Shown here in pieces: positions 51,541-62,580 of a stretch of 64,000 nt of DNA. This DNA comes from Mytilisepta virgata. Taxonomy: Eukaryota; Mollusca; Bivalvia; Mytilida; Mytilidae. The stretch lies in assembly GCA_028015205.1 (NCBI GenBank), contig JAPWFG010000015.1, positions 6,262,001 through 6,326,000 on the forward strand, written 5' to 3'. The translations under genes were made by a program, and so were the position numbers. Under the pieces are notes generated by a model. The model saw nothing but the letters and a program-made list of their open reading frames with translations, had not been told where the DNA came from and did no database searches. Position 1 is the stretch's first letter. The number at the start of each line of letters is the position of its first letter.

Positions 51541-54279
51541 AAAATTAGATGAACAAACGTTTTAAAAGCATTAATCAGTGTGCAATCAAATGTAAGGATT
51601 TTTATATATCATGAACTAAATAATGATATTCATACACGACTACGACGGATATTTTCTGGTATTCAATCTTATGCGATACATGTACACGTTTCATCTCATT
51701 GAGATCTGGCCAGTATTCTAGAATTTTCGTTAAAAAGTATTCATTGTGTATACAGCGACATCACAAAATACTTTTTAAAAAACAAATTATTAAACCACTG
51801 TGAGAACATATAAGTATTAGTTTGAGATGGGCTAACTAGGACAACTGATATTATATGATAACTTCAGCTGTTTAAGAGATTTCAAATTTGAAAATTGTTT
51901 ATAAAACTAGATATAAAACCTTTAATCGAGAGAACAACCAATATAACACTAGACGTTGAAGAGTTCAGAAGCCAGGCTTTTACTGTTGGTTCTTACAGGA
52001 ATCGTGTATGCAACATCCAATTTCTTCTAAAAAGCAGGAAACAAATAACGCATCAGTTCTTAACCGTTTCATAAAGCTCTAAGGGGCATAAAGAAAGAAT
52101 TAAAACTAGCTAAGGAGAGATAACACCTTACCACAAGTTGCAATTTAAATCTAAATTTACGTACAAAGTTGATCGTATCGGTGTAAATGTTGTAATTTTG
52201 GATGAATTTGCTTCACCATTTTTATATTAAGACCATTCGGATTGCGCATACTAATCGTTGAAGGCTGAACGAGTACCTCTTTTTTGACTGTTCGGATTTT
52301 TCTGCATTTTTGTATCTATGTACCACAGATGTTTTTTCCTTATGGCCACTAATCATATCCAAATCATATTTTCAACCATCCAATCTGTAAATCATTTAAA
52401 TCTTATCATACGTTTACAGCCAAAAAACTTACCTTGGTCATTTTGTAATTTTCCTTATATTTTAATCTACATGTTCACTTGTATTCCCCAGTTTGTCAAA
52501 ATAAATACATATTAACGAAGTTGCAGTAAGTTCGTTCTCATTAGGAGGTACCTGATCACAGTGACTATTATTCACTTTCTTATTTTCGGAATAATAATAG
52601 ATCAAATAAACTTTACATATATTGAACAAGTCTCAATAAATAAATCTGGTATATTTTGCAATAATTGTAAATTCAATTTAAGACATCAATGACTTAAAAT
52701 CGGAAATAAACACCTTATAATTTCACATCTGTTTCAAAATCCTATTTAGATATAAAAACCGTGACGTTTTTTGTTCATTTTATCGGATTACTTATATTTC
52801 AGTGTGGATGTGACAGAAGAAAAAAAATTACTAGGTATCGCCATATCATTATTGATAATGTTGACTGGTCAATATTTTTACACTGAATTTTCAATAAATT
52901 TGAAATATACATAACTGTGCAGATTACACTTAGCTTATATAATACAAATATTCAATATCAGTACCAGATGCATAGATGTTGAATTGACTAAATAAGACGG
53001 GCAAATCGATTTGTTTGCTTCAACGATCGCAGACTAAAGAAGGTTGGTAAAAACTATACGCGTACTGATTAAACGAAAGATGGGTCCATAAAAGGATTTA
53101 TTATAATATTTTATAATTCAAAACCTGTCATTTGTCAAAATAGATCACATGGTCAACCTGTAAAAAGCTTAGAAAATAGGTGTTTCCATAAATAAAATTA
53201 AAAATGTTGAAAGACTAAGAGTTTCGAAAAATAATTTAGTTGAAAGACCCCCTTATTCCAAAAATAGAATTTAGAAGAACAAATTAATAAAGCGATATTT
53301 TGATTGGCTGTTGGATTAGTCTAAGGACCAATCAGAATCGATCTTTCATTCTTACTTCGGAAGTTCATTAAATATGTGATATCTACATGTTGTTTTGTTA
53401 ATATTAAATTGTTAAAGTTTATCATTTTCAATTCAATATCAACATAATGAAAAGGATATAGAGAAAATGTCAGAGATTCAAAACCGTAAAGCACAGGTTA
53501 GTTCGTTGGTTATTGAAATAGAACATGATTGATATTTTGTGAATTTGAATATTATAATAAAACAATTATAGCCTTTAAAATGTCGGTCGATATAATTTCA
53601 TAAGGTCGATAAAACATGTATCGACCTCCTCTAAAGGCTATAATTGTATAATACGGTATTACGTTTTTTCACATTTTTGTAAAATAATTTATATTCTGCA
53701 TGTCAAAAAGGGGGGGGGGGGAATTTTAATGGCGAATACTTGTTGAAGGGCAGGGGTTACCAGTTACACAAGTGATTCACATTTTTTACGTACAATTGGG
53801 TGTTAACATGTAGTTAATAAACATACATACCCTCCACAATTAACCTGATTATTGTGTGTAATGCAATTTTATAGCTACATGTACATGAATGGCATTGTTA
53901 TCAGTATTATGCATCTATTAAAATTCATATATTTCTAATGAAAGATAAACGCAAAAATGATCTCTTTATAATTGCATTACACATGTTGGAAATCAGGAAA
54001 CACGTGCAAGTCCAAATTGTCAATAGTATTGGGTCTTTGAAGGCTCACATTTTAGTTCATCTTGGCCGAAGGCTTACTTGATTTTTTCTGATCAAAATCT
54101 GTCCGTCATGTTAACGTTTTTACTTTTTTTACTTTCTGGACAGAAACACATAAGCAATTTCAATTGAACATGGAAAGAGTATTATTACCTAAAGGTATTC
54201 AAGTTTGTTCAATGGAAGGGTTAACCAACATTCAAATGGGAGATAACTAAGAAATAATTACAAAAGTATGGGTGGATAA
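51541..54279. other. Upstream region of the sulfotransferase gene; no exon placed
   Basis: The acceptor at 51524 (- strand) requires a 5' non-coding exon, perhaps here. It cannot be fixed by eye. Contains the nested hairpin at 53.56 kb and a short poly-G run near 53.71 kb. Confidence 0.4.
53562..53647. repeat. Nested inverted repeat
   Basis: The outer arms ACAATTATAGCCTTTA (53562-53577) and TAAAGGCTATAATTGT (53632-53647) are perfect complements. Inside, GGTCGATA...TATCGACC forms a second 8-bp stem. Possibly a very short foldback element. Confidence 0.75.
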
Positions 54280-54519
54280 AACGTTTTCAGCACATTTGGC
54301 TATTTCGCGGTGGCAAGGTTTTATTTGTGGAGGAAGCCGGAGTACCCGGAGAGAGTCACCTACCTTCGGTAGGAAAATTGGCAATCCTTGTCAATGAAGA
54401 TTGGTGGCGAACACACCGCGCCACAGGTAAGATTCGAACTCACAACCTCAGTGTTGATAGGCTAGTGATCATTAGTAGTCATGACGAACTACATAGACCA
54501 CTCGGCCACCGAGGCCCCA
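54280..54519 (-). mobile_element. SINE family A, copy 4
   Basis: Antisense copy: B box GAGTTCGAATC and A box TGGCCGAGTGGTCT are read on the - strand near 54430-54515. The body is intact, and the 3' end stops in the GAAAACG block, without the CAAA tail. Confidence 0.92.
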
Positions 54520-54959
54520 CTTTATATATGATACCTGTCATGCTGCACGTTGGTATACAATCTAGGGCATGAAATTTCAATTCAAAGGTAATATCCTTCC
54601 TAAGAAATAACAATGATGAAAATGTTTCATAAGAAAATAAGAACTGATCAGCCAACACTGGCTCCCAGTTTATCTTCACAGGAATTCTGATAATATTTTG
54701 AAACAATTGTCTATAAAAACCAATAATAACATCATTGTTAACAACATTAACCTCAGAGTAACTTTTTTTAGAATCAGTGTGATTTCTGACTCAGAAAATG
54801 GTCAGTTGCATTTATGATGAATTTTGTGATATAAGCATTTATATAAAGAGATTAAACACCAGATGCTGCAAAAACTACATTTCTAAACATTCACCCATGT
54901 TCATTGTACATCTTTGTTTTAATTTTATATTGATTAAGTTAAGAATGTTTTTTTTTCAG

Positions 54960-55138
54960 GTTGGGGGGATAATGGAAGCTGTTCTGTAGCATCAGGTCAA
55001 GGGACCCAGTATTTGTCGAAAAGCTGTATGGATGTTCCTGAAGCAGGAGTCAAACATTACCTTATTAAAACAAAAATGCGAAAACCATCCATGTCCTTGT
55101 ATGTACCTGTATTGAAATGTTTATTATCTCCAGTCTAA
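54960..55138 (+). pseudogene. Possible relic of a thrombospondin type-1 exon
   Basis: A TTTTTTTTTCAG acceptor is followed by an open frame reading WGDNGSCSVASGQGTQYLSK, then SCMDVPEAG. This resembles the W..W..CSVTCGQGTQ.R.R.C core of a thrombospondin type-1 repeat, but the second Trp and the second Cys are replaced (N and S) and the later cysteines do not fit. The only good donor nearby (GTATGT at 55099) gives an unsuitable phase. If related it is decayed; it may be chance. Confidence 0.22.
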
Positions 55139-56449
55139 ATCAAGTTATAAGCACTTAAAAACAAAACAGAATCAGTAGCTGTAAAATGTATATTCGTAAC
55201 TGACAACCATTTAAATCTAAAGCCAAGTGTCTACTTTAAGTGTTGTTTAATTATTGTATCGTCTACAATTGTGGACGACTGTGGCATCAAGACAACAATA
55301 GCGGAACGTCAAAGTACACAGGAAGCAGATAAAAAAATCTTGTAATACCAAGTGACTGATTACGAATATTGTAGACGGTTTTTCTTTCGATTCGTATCCC
55401 TTATTAACTTACTCTAAATATCCTAGATTAATTTGTATGAAGACACTTAGTTCCATGGGCATGTGTAGTATTCCTGTAGCCTTTTCATGAGAAACAAGAA
55501 TGTTTGTTTTAGAATAAACCAGATTAAAGTAATTTTTAAAAAATTTAAAAAGTACTGCTTGTGAAATATATTGAGACATGCTATTCATATATGAATAACA
55601 AGAAAATATATTTTCTAGTATTAGAGATTTTTGACGATTTAAAGGGGGGTATAGCTGACTCAACATATGTGACTATCCAAGTACATACTGTAAAAACGCA
55701 ATTGTTGAATGTTGTCTCGAATAGGTACATCAACACTCCGTGGTTTCAAATTTCATTGCATTTAAGACAACGTAAAAGAATTATTTTTCGTTCGGATATT
55801 TGAATTCGTGGTTTACTGGGACCCACGAAAACCACAACAATTGGTATACAACGAATAATAATGAATTCACAGTAATATACGTATAGTTAACAAGTAATTT
55901 CTTTGGTTGTGTTTATTCCTTTGGACAGTAAACATTTATTGCACGGGTTAGGGTTTATCTAACACAGGATTTTGAAAATTATTCATCAATTAGTAAATCG
56001 ACGAAATGTGCACATCTTGTGCTTCAAAATTGGTAACAAAGAATTTTACTTTTATAAGTGGCCTTATTTTATTTTAATTTTTTTTTTTTTTTGAAATTTC
56101 AAATCCACGAAATTAAGAATATGTTTTTTTGCCCAAATCCACGAAAATTGACTGAATTCACATTATAGGTTTGGAAACTAGATTTACGTTCAGAGTGGGA
56201 CACTTGGAATCAGAGCCATTTTCCTGTCACATTACAGGAGATGTATAACCTCACAACAAACATTTCGTTTTGGTTATTGGTTTTCTTCACGATAAAAGAC
56301 TGTCTTAATTGGGCAATTAAGTGTTAAAACTGTCTCCCAAAGCACGTTAGTTACCATTAACAAATTATAATAAGAAAACAAACAGGAATCCAAACTCAGC
56401 TAAGAGTTACCTCTGCATCTATAGGAAGAGCCTGATAATTTTGAGTAAT

Positions 56450-56545
56450 TAATCATGCCAGAGCAAAAATTCTGGCTACTGAGCTGATAATGCCCTCGGG
56501 GACTTACAGTCCACCAGCAGTGACATAGACCCAGTGGTAGTAATA
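56450..56545 (+). repeat. Interspersed repeat E, fragment
   Basis: GAGCTGATAATGCCCTCGGG with AGTCCACCAGCAGTGACATA and ACCCAGTGGTAG; same family as the pieces near 22.9 and 60.7 kb. Confidence 0.65.
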
Positions 56546-56721
56546 AAACGTATTACAAAATACCTAAATAAATTTGATGCATTGTATGGCCATTTCATAA
56601 AACATTCATTTAATTATGTTATTCTTTTTATTTTACAAAAGATACTTTATTTTCAACACGAATGTCTAAGAGTGTAAGGGTTAAATAATCTTCATTATTC
56701 ATTCTAGTTTTCTTCGATTTA

Positions 56722-58040
56722 GCTCACCTGGTGTACAAGGCCATGTGAGCTATTGTCACCACTTGGCATCCGTCGTCGGTCGTCCGGGTCGTCGTAAACT
56801 TTCCTTTAAATATCTTCTCCTCTGAAACCACTGGGACAATTAAAACAAAGCTTGGCAGCAAGGGTCCTTAGGTGGTCCGCATCCAGAATTATATGCGATG
56901 ATCCCGACCGCCATCCCAGTTGTCGGCAAGAGCCGAACATAGTTTAACATAAGACCCAATGGGCAATGTACTTAAAGATTTTCTTGTCTGAATCCACTTT
57001 GCCAATTGGAACAAATGTTGGCAGCAATGGTCCTTAGGTGGTCCTCTTTCAGAATGGTATCCGGTGACCCCACCCGCCATCCCAGTTGTCGGCAACAGCT
57101 GATGAAAATAGTTTGACATAAGATGCTATTTGAAATGTACTTATCTGAAACCACATGGCCAATTGTAACAACACTTGGCAGCAATGGTCCTTAGATGGTC
57201 TTCTTTCAGAACTATATCCGATGACCCTACACGCCATCCAAGATGGCGGCAAGACCCGGACATAGTTTAGCATAGGACCCCATGGGAAATGTACTTAAAT
57301 ATCTTCTTGTCTGAAACCACTTGGCCAATTGCAACAAAACGTGGCAGAAACGGTACTTAGATGGTCCTCTTTCAGATTTATATCCTATGACCCGCCCTGC
57401 TATGCAAGATGACCGCAAGAGCCGAACATATTTTAACGTAGGTCCGTATGGAGAATTTGCTTAAAGTTATTCACGTCAGAAACCACAAGGCCAATTGGCA
57501 CAAAACTTGGCCGCAATGGTCATTATGTGGCCCGTCATCCCAGTTGTCTACAAGAGCCGAACATAGTTTAACATAGATTCCATGGGGAATTTGCTTAAGA
57601 TATTCTTATCTGAAACAACTCTGCCAAAACAAAACTTGGCAGCAATGGTCCTTAGGTGATGCACCTTTAGAATTATATCCGATGACCCCGCCCGCGATTT
57701 AAGACGGCGGCAAGAGCCGAGCATAATTTAACATATGACCCCATAGGGAATGTACTTAAATATATTCTTGTGTGAAACCACTTAGCCAATTGGAACGAAA
57801 CTTGACAGCAATGGTCCTTAAGTATTCCTCTTTCGGAATTATTTTCTATGACCCTGGCCGCCATCCAAGATGGCTGCCAGAGCCGAAGATAGTTAAACAT
57901 CGGACATTATTGGAAATTTACTAAAAGATCTTCAGAAACCACTTGCAGCAATAGTATGCATTGGTTTACTTTCGGAATTGTATCTGATGACCCTGTCTGC
58001 CATTTAATATGGCTGCAAGAGCCAAACATAGTTTAACAAG
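56722..58040 (+). repeat. 'AGCTCACCTGG' repeat with a ~160-bp internal tandem array
   Basis: Begins AGCTCACCTGGTGTACAAGG at 56722, then about eight units marked by GCAATGGTCCTTAGGTGGTC near 56860, 57024, 57181, 57345, 57513, 57643, 57808 and 57948 (steps 130-168). Each has CCGCCATCCAAGATGG, AGCCGAACATAGTTTAACAT and GAAACCACTTGGCCAATTGG. Short open frames on the - strand come from this array and are not genes. The same repeat type starts at 16903, and antisense at 32586. Confidence 0.9.
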
Positions 58041-59874
58041 GTACCTAATGGGAAAGTCCACTGAAGCCAATTACACCTTGACAGAAATGTTCCAGGCTGA
58101 CATTCAAGTCAAGGTGAACGATACAGGCTCCTGGGAGCCTCTAGTTTTTAGAGAAAATGTTAATCTGCAGCAAAACAATATCCATGACAAGTTTTACTAT
58201 CATGAATCGACCCATTTCATAGTCTGTAAACTTTGAATAAGCAATATTTGTGTTTCTCTGGTTAATAGTCAAGTAAAAGAACGAACTCATTACCAACTTC
58301 CAGTGAATCTGATACAGAACCATCACCATTCGTATCTCGTTGAGGCCGAAGGTCCGCTATTGTTGACATGAAGGTACGTACTGTACCAAGTTGGAAAATG
58401 ATATGATTTTTGATGAACAATTATATTACAACTCTATCTAATCGCATTGTGGTTGGATAAAAATTCGATTATCTTGATAATATATTAAATGTATGAGAAA
58501 AGATACATTCTTTGAAAATTAATATATATATACAGGTATGTATCATGACTTGCCACTTATTTTTCATACATGAGCGTCAATCGTAAACCATGTTTGACAG
58601 AAACATAGAAAAACATAAAATGAAAAAAATAAAAATAGATTCCAAGTCATGCAGACGCAACAGTACTGGAACTGTTAATGAAAAGGGTTAAATGCACTTT
58701 AAGTGCGCAAATAAGAGGACCTTTTGAAAAAAGGTTTCACAAATATATTCCACTCTAATAAAGCTTTGCATTTCATTCAGTTAGTGTATCCTGGTCTAAT
58801 AGATGCATCCTCTTTATATATATTGTTTACTCTGATCACATACCTTGAAAATAATAAGAATTTGATATATTTTCACTATTGATTAAAATTACCATTACTT
58901 TGTTCTAACAAAAAGGTTAACTTTGCATAGAATATGTGTTATACTTTGTTTATAACTTCGATTTATATGGACAACACATACTACACTTTTACCAATTATC
59001 ATTACTTCGATCCATTATCTGACAGAATCCACTGGAATTAGCTTGTTTGTTTCTAATATTTCTCTCTTAAGGCTGATATCAATTTTCAGAGAAAATTTTA
59101 TTTATTAAACATCTTGTCAATACTGGAAGCCTTAAAATCGTCAATATATAAAATTTCGTCACAAAGACAGTAATTTTACGATAAATTGTGAAAAAGACCT
59201 AGTAGCAGAGTATATTGTTATTTGATGTGTATTATGTACTCATAAACTACATAAATCGATAAGAAAGCAACCATTCAAAGAAAAAAAGTGGAAGAAATAC
59301 TACAAATCTGAAAAAAAATAAAACTTGTTCGGTTATATATTTTGTAATTTTATCTACAAGGTTATTTTAACACGTAAATTTAATTGATGATCATATTATC
59401 AATAATATACATGATATATGTACACATAATTTACCTACATGTAATTCATGTCATTGTAATAAAATACCTGAATGCTTTTTACTGTTACCGAATTGTACAG
59501 TTGCAGTATTTGCTTCGGTATAAAATTTCAGAAGGAAACTTTCTCCCAGGGACGACATATTTATTTTGGTGAGGAATATTTGGAGATTTTTAAATTCCCA
59601 CCCACTTACCGCCCTTAGTGTTATATTTTAAATTTAATGTTTTGGTTTTTCTTATACTTCCAAGTCGATTCTTTCCATACTTGTGTAATATGACTATGCA
59701 TTACAATAATTTGTTTTTTCATAGTTTATATGTGCTCAGTGTACACATCACTTTATTTTCTCTTGTCATTGTTTTATGTTGTTATGAAAATACAAATTGT
59801 ATTCAAATCGTCTTCATAAAGGGCACTTTTTATGCCACACCTTTGCATTTTATCTTGTCATTTATTCAGTGTTT
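58041..59874. other. No gene recognised
   Basis: AT-rich. The open frame 58009-58236 starts in the tandem array and has no recognised motif. Confidence 0.5.
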
Positions 59875-60421
59875 TAACATTTTTACACATAATATACTTT
59901 TTGAATAAATGACTTCTCTCTCAAAAACTGGGTCTATATTAATGCAAACTAAGCTCAGACTCCATGATATGATTCTGTTGTCGCTGGGAATCTTGGCTAT
60001 GCCATATATAAGTATAACCTAATCAATTGCTAATTGTTCTTAGTTGGAAGACATTTACTTCACTTAAAATTGTTTATTAGTACTAAATGGGAATCTGTTG
60101 TACATCAAAGCCTTTTATTATATCGTGATATTGGTGTTTACAGAAGATTTTTTCAGTATCAAAATGATCTTATCAATGGAGTCTTTAATCTGTTGTATGG
60201 TATTAATATTTTTCATAACGAAATGAGTTAAACGCGATTAATTAATAGATAAAATATGACCGAAATCTGATTCAACAATATTCAGTTAACCATAGTTAAA
60301 TATGTACTACATAATTCTATGTAAGGTACTTTTACAGAATAATATAGTAATATTGTGCTGAGGTATATTCCAAGTTTAGAGAATTTAAAAAAAACACGAA
60401 ATGTATTCGGTTTGTTCGGCC
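59875..60421. repeat. Local direct duplication, copy A
   Basis: About 547 bp, nearly identical to 60937-61864 apart from an insertion in the latter. Shared blocks include TTTTTGAATAAATGACTT, AACTAAGCTCAGACTCCATG, TGTTGTACATCAAAGCCTTT and ATGTATTCGGTTTGT. The open frame 60034-60231 within it has no family that I recognise. Confidence 0.92.
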
Positions 60422-60689
60422 TTTAACCCAAAACTAAATACTTTTTGTCCTCAAATTCGTTATTTTACATTTACAAAATAAAAATAAACCAAACTTATTT
60501 TAAAACAAGAATTACTTATAACCAAAAATACCGAAATAGGAAGCCAAATTTCAGCTAAGGAGATCTACCATGTGCAATACAAGGAAGGAACCCTTAGTAA
60601 TTCTATTATTTTTTAATTATGCTAAATACTGGTAAATTCTATAACAAATTATTTTTGAATTTTGCTAAATACTGGTAATTTCTATAACA

Positions 60690-60920
60690 AATCAATGAAT
60701 AATCATGTCAGACAAGTCTGACGACTGGGTTGGCGAATACCCTCGGGGACCTAGGGTCCACCATGCAGAGGCATCGTCCCAGGAGCTTCAAAATAAAAAT
60801 CCACAGATACTAATATTAGATATAGTAAATTTATCCTATGCTATATACGACGCATTTCAAGGAGTTACCTCTCATCAGCAGCAGCATTAAAACCGAAACA
60901 TTTGGAAGACCAAAACCCAA
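60690..60920 (-). repeat. Interspersed repeat E, between the two duplication copies
   Basis: Contains ACCCTCGGGGACCTAGGGTC and, further on, TACGACGCATTTCAAGGAGT. The - strand of 60800-60915 matches 27308-27440 almost base for base, and the 'CCCTCGGGGAC..AGTCCACCA' part recurs near 22905-22985 and 56450-56545. The small open frame 60705-60890 is part of the repeat. Confidence 0.8.
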
Positions 60921-60936
60921 ACTTATTTTCATTATG

Positions 60937-61864
60937 TAACATTTTTCATACATAATATGCTTTTTGAATAAATGACTTTTCTCTCAAATACTGGGTCTAT
61001 GTTAATGCAAACTAAGCTCAGACTCCATGGTATGATTCTGTTGTCGTTGGGAATCTTGGCTATGCCATATACAAGTATAACCTAATCAAATGCTAATTGT
61101 TCTTAGTTGGAGGACATGTCCGTCACTTAAAAGTAAAGTCAAGAAATACCAAAGGGATATTCAAAGGACAGGAAAATCGTAACTGACAAACTCCGGAGAC
61201 CAACGAAGACAAGACCAAAACAATACCTTCACTACAATTAAAAACTAAAAACATATGGACAACATGGACCCCACCAAAAAACCTGGGGTAGACTCAGGTG
61301 CTCCGGAAGAGTAAGTAGTCTGCTTCCTGCAGGACACCCGCAATGCTGCCCATGTCAAATCCGGTATGAGGAAGGGATAATATCAATGGAACAGGTCCAT
61401 TTTCATTTTGAAACGGTTTGTTCATACCTGTCAACCAAGTCCTGATGACGCCCATAAAACTTTAATAAGGATGACTTCAGCTTAGGGGCAACTGTTTATT
61501 AGTACAGATGGGAATCTGTTGTACATCAAAGCCTTTTATAATATCGTGATATTGATGTTTACAGAAGATTTTTTCAGTATCAAAATGATCTTATCCATGG
61601 AGTCTTTAATATGTTGTATGGTATTAATATTTTTCCTAACGAAATGAGTTAAACGCGATTAATTAAAAGATAAAATATGAACGAAATCTGATTCAACAAT
61701 ATTCAGCATTTAACGTACTATTAATTACAATACCAAAGTTAAAGATGTACTATATCAGTGTATGTAAGGTACTTTTACAGAATAATGTAGTAATATTTCG
61801 CTGAGGTATATTCCAAGTTTTGAGAATTAAAAAAAACACGAAATGTATTCGGTTTGTCCGGCCT
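60937..61864. repeat. Local direct duplication, copy B (interrupted)
   Basis: Second copy of the 59875-60421 block. It carries a ~360-bp retroelement tail (61133-61492) after CACTTAAAA; copy A is continuous at that point. Confidence 0.92.
61133..61492 (-). mobile_element. Retroelement 3' end inserted in a duplicated block
   Basis: Matches the - strand of the 8.03-8.40 kb copy: the shared 3' terminus at 61133, then 3' UTR and the last ~45 RT codons, truncated near 61492. It interrupts the second copy of a local duplication (60937-61864) at a site where the first copy is uninterrupted. A fixed 3' end with a variable 5' end is typical of target-primed insertion. Confidence 0.85.
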
Positions 61865-62129
61865 TGACGCCAACAACAAACAAACATGTTTGAAGGATAT
61901 TTGAATTTGTTAAGAAACTAAGAATCTACAAAAGATAATTCACTTTCTGAATGGTTATGAATTAAGTCAAATAACTGTTGTCTTAAAAAAAAATCAAAAC
62001 AAAACAAAAAGAACAAAAAACAACACCATTCTCTCTTATTATCTGTTATTAAAACGGATATAGTTGTAATGATAGAAGTTTAGCTGCGTTGTTGAAATAA
62101 TGATGAAAATATGATGAAAATATTCCTGA
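61865..62129. other. No gene recognised
   Basis: Short A-rich spacer between duplication copy B and a family-C repeat. Confidence 0.5.
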
Positions 62130-62312
62130 GAGTATCACAGGAAATGTCAACAGTGACATGCCAATCAAACGCCAAATCACGAAGAAAAGGGACAATGAAG
62201 TGAACAGAATACTAAACTAAAACACAACAGGAAATCAGGATTAACTGATTTAGTACAGGCACAAGAAAGTGGAGGAGTCAAACAGATTTTATTGGAACCC
62301 AAACCTCCTCTT
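62130..62312 (+). repeat. Interspersed repeat C, copy
   Basis: GTCAACAGTGACATGCCAAT, AATCAGGATTAACTGAT and GGAACCCAAACCTCCTC; a complete-looking copy directly beside SINE-A copy 5. Confidence 0.72.
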
Positions 62313-62314
62313 TC

Positions 62315-62580
62315 TTTTGTTTGTTTAATTGGGGTTTTACGCCGTTTTCAGCACATTTGGCTATTTCGCGGCGGCCAGTTTTTATTGGTGGAGGAAGCCG
62401 GAGTACCAGGAGAGAACCACCGACCTTCGGTAGGAAAATTGGCAATCCTTGTCAATTAAGATCGGAGTCAAACACAAACCCGCCACAGGTGAGATTCGAA
62501 CTCACAACCTCAGCGTTGACAGGCTAGTGATCATTAGTAGTCATGACGAACTACCTAGACCACTCGGCCACCGATACCCA
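62315..62580 (-). mobile_element. SINE family A, copy 5 (full length)
   Basis: Antisense copy with the whole structure: tRNA-like head near 62580, body, GGCGTAAAACCCC block and a CAAA-type tail at the 62315 end. It abuts a family-C repeat on its left. Confidence 0.93.

Noticed and set aside
56889..57900. Series of related - strand proteins of 60-76 codons
   Set aside because: They are translations of successive units of a tandem repeat and carry no domain.
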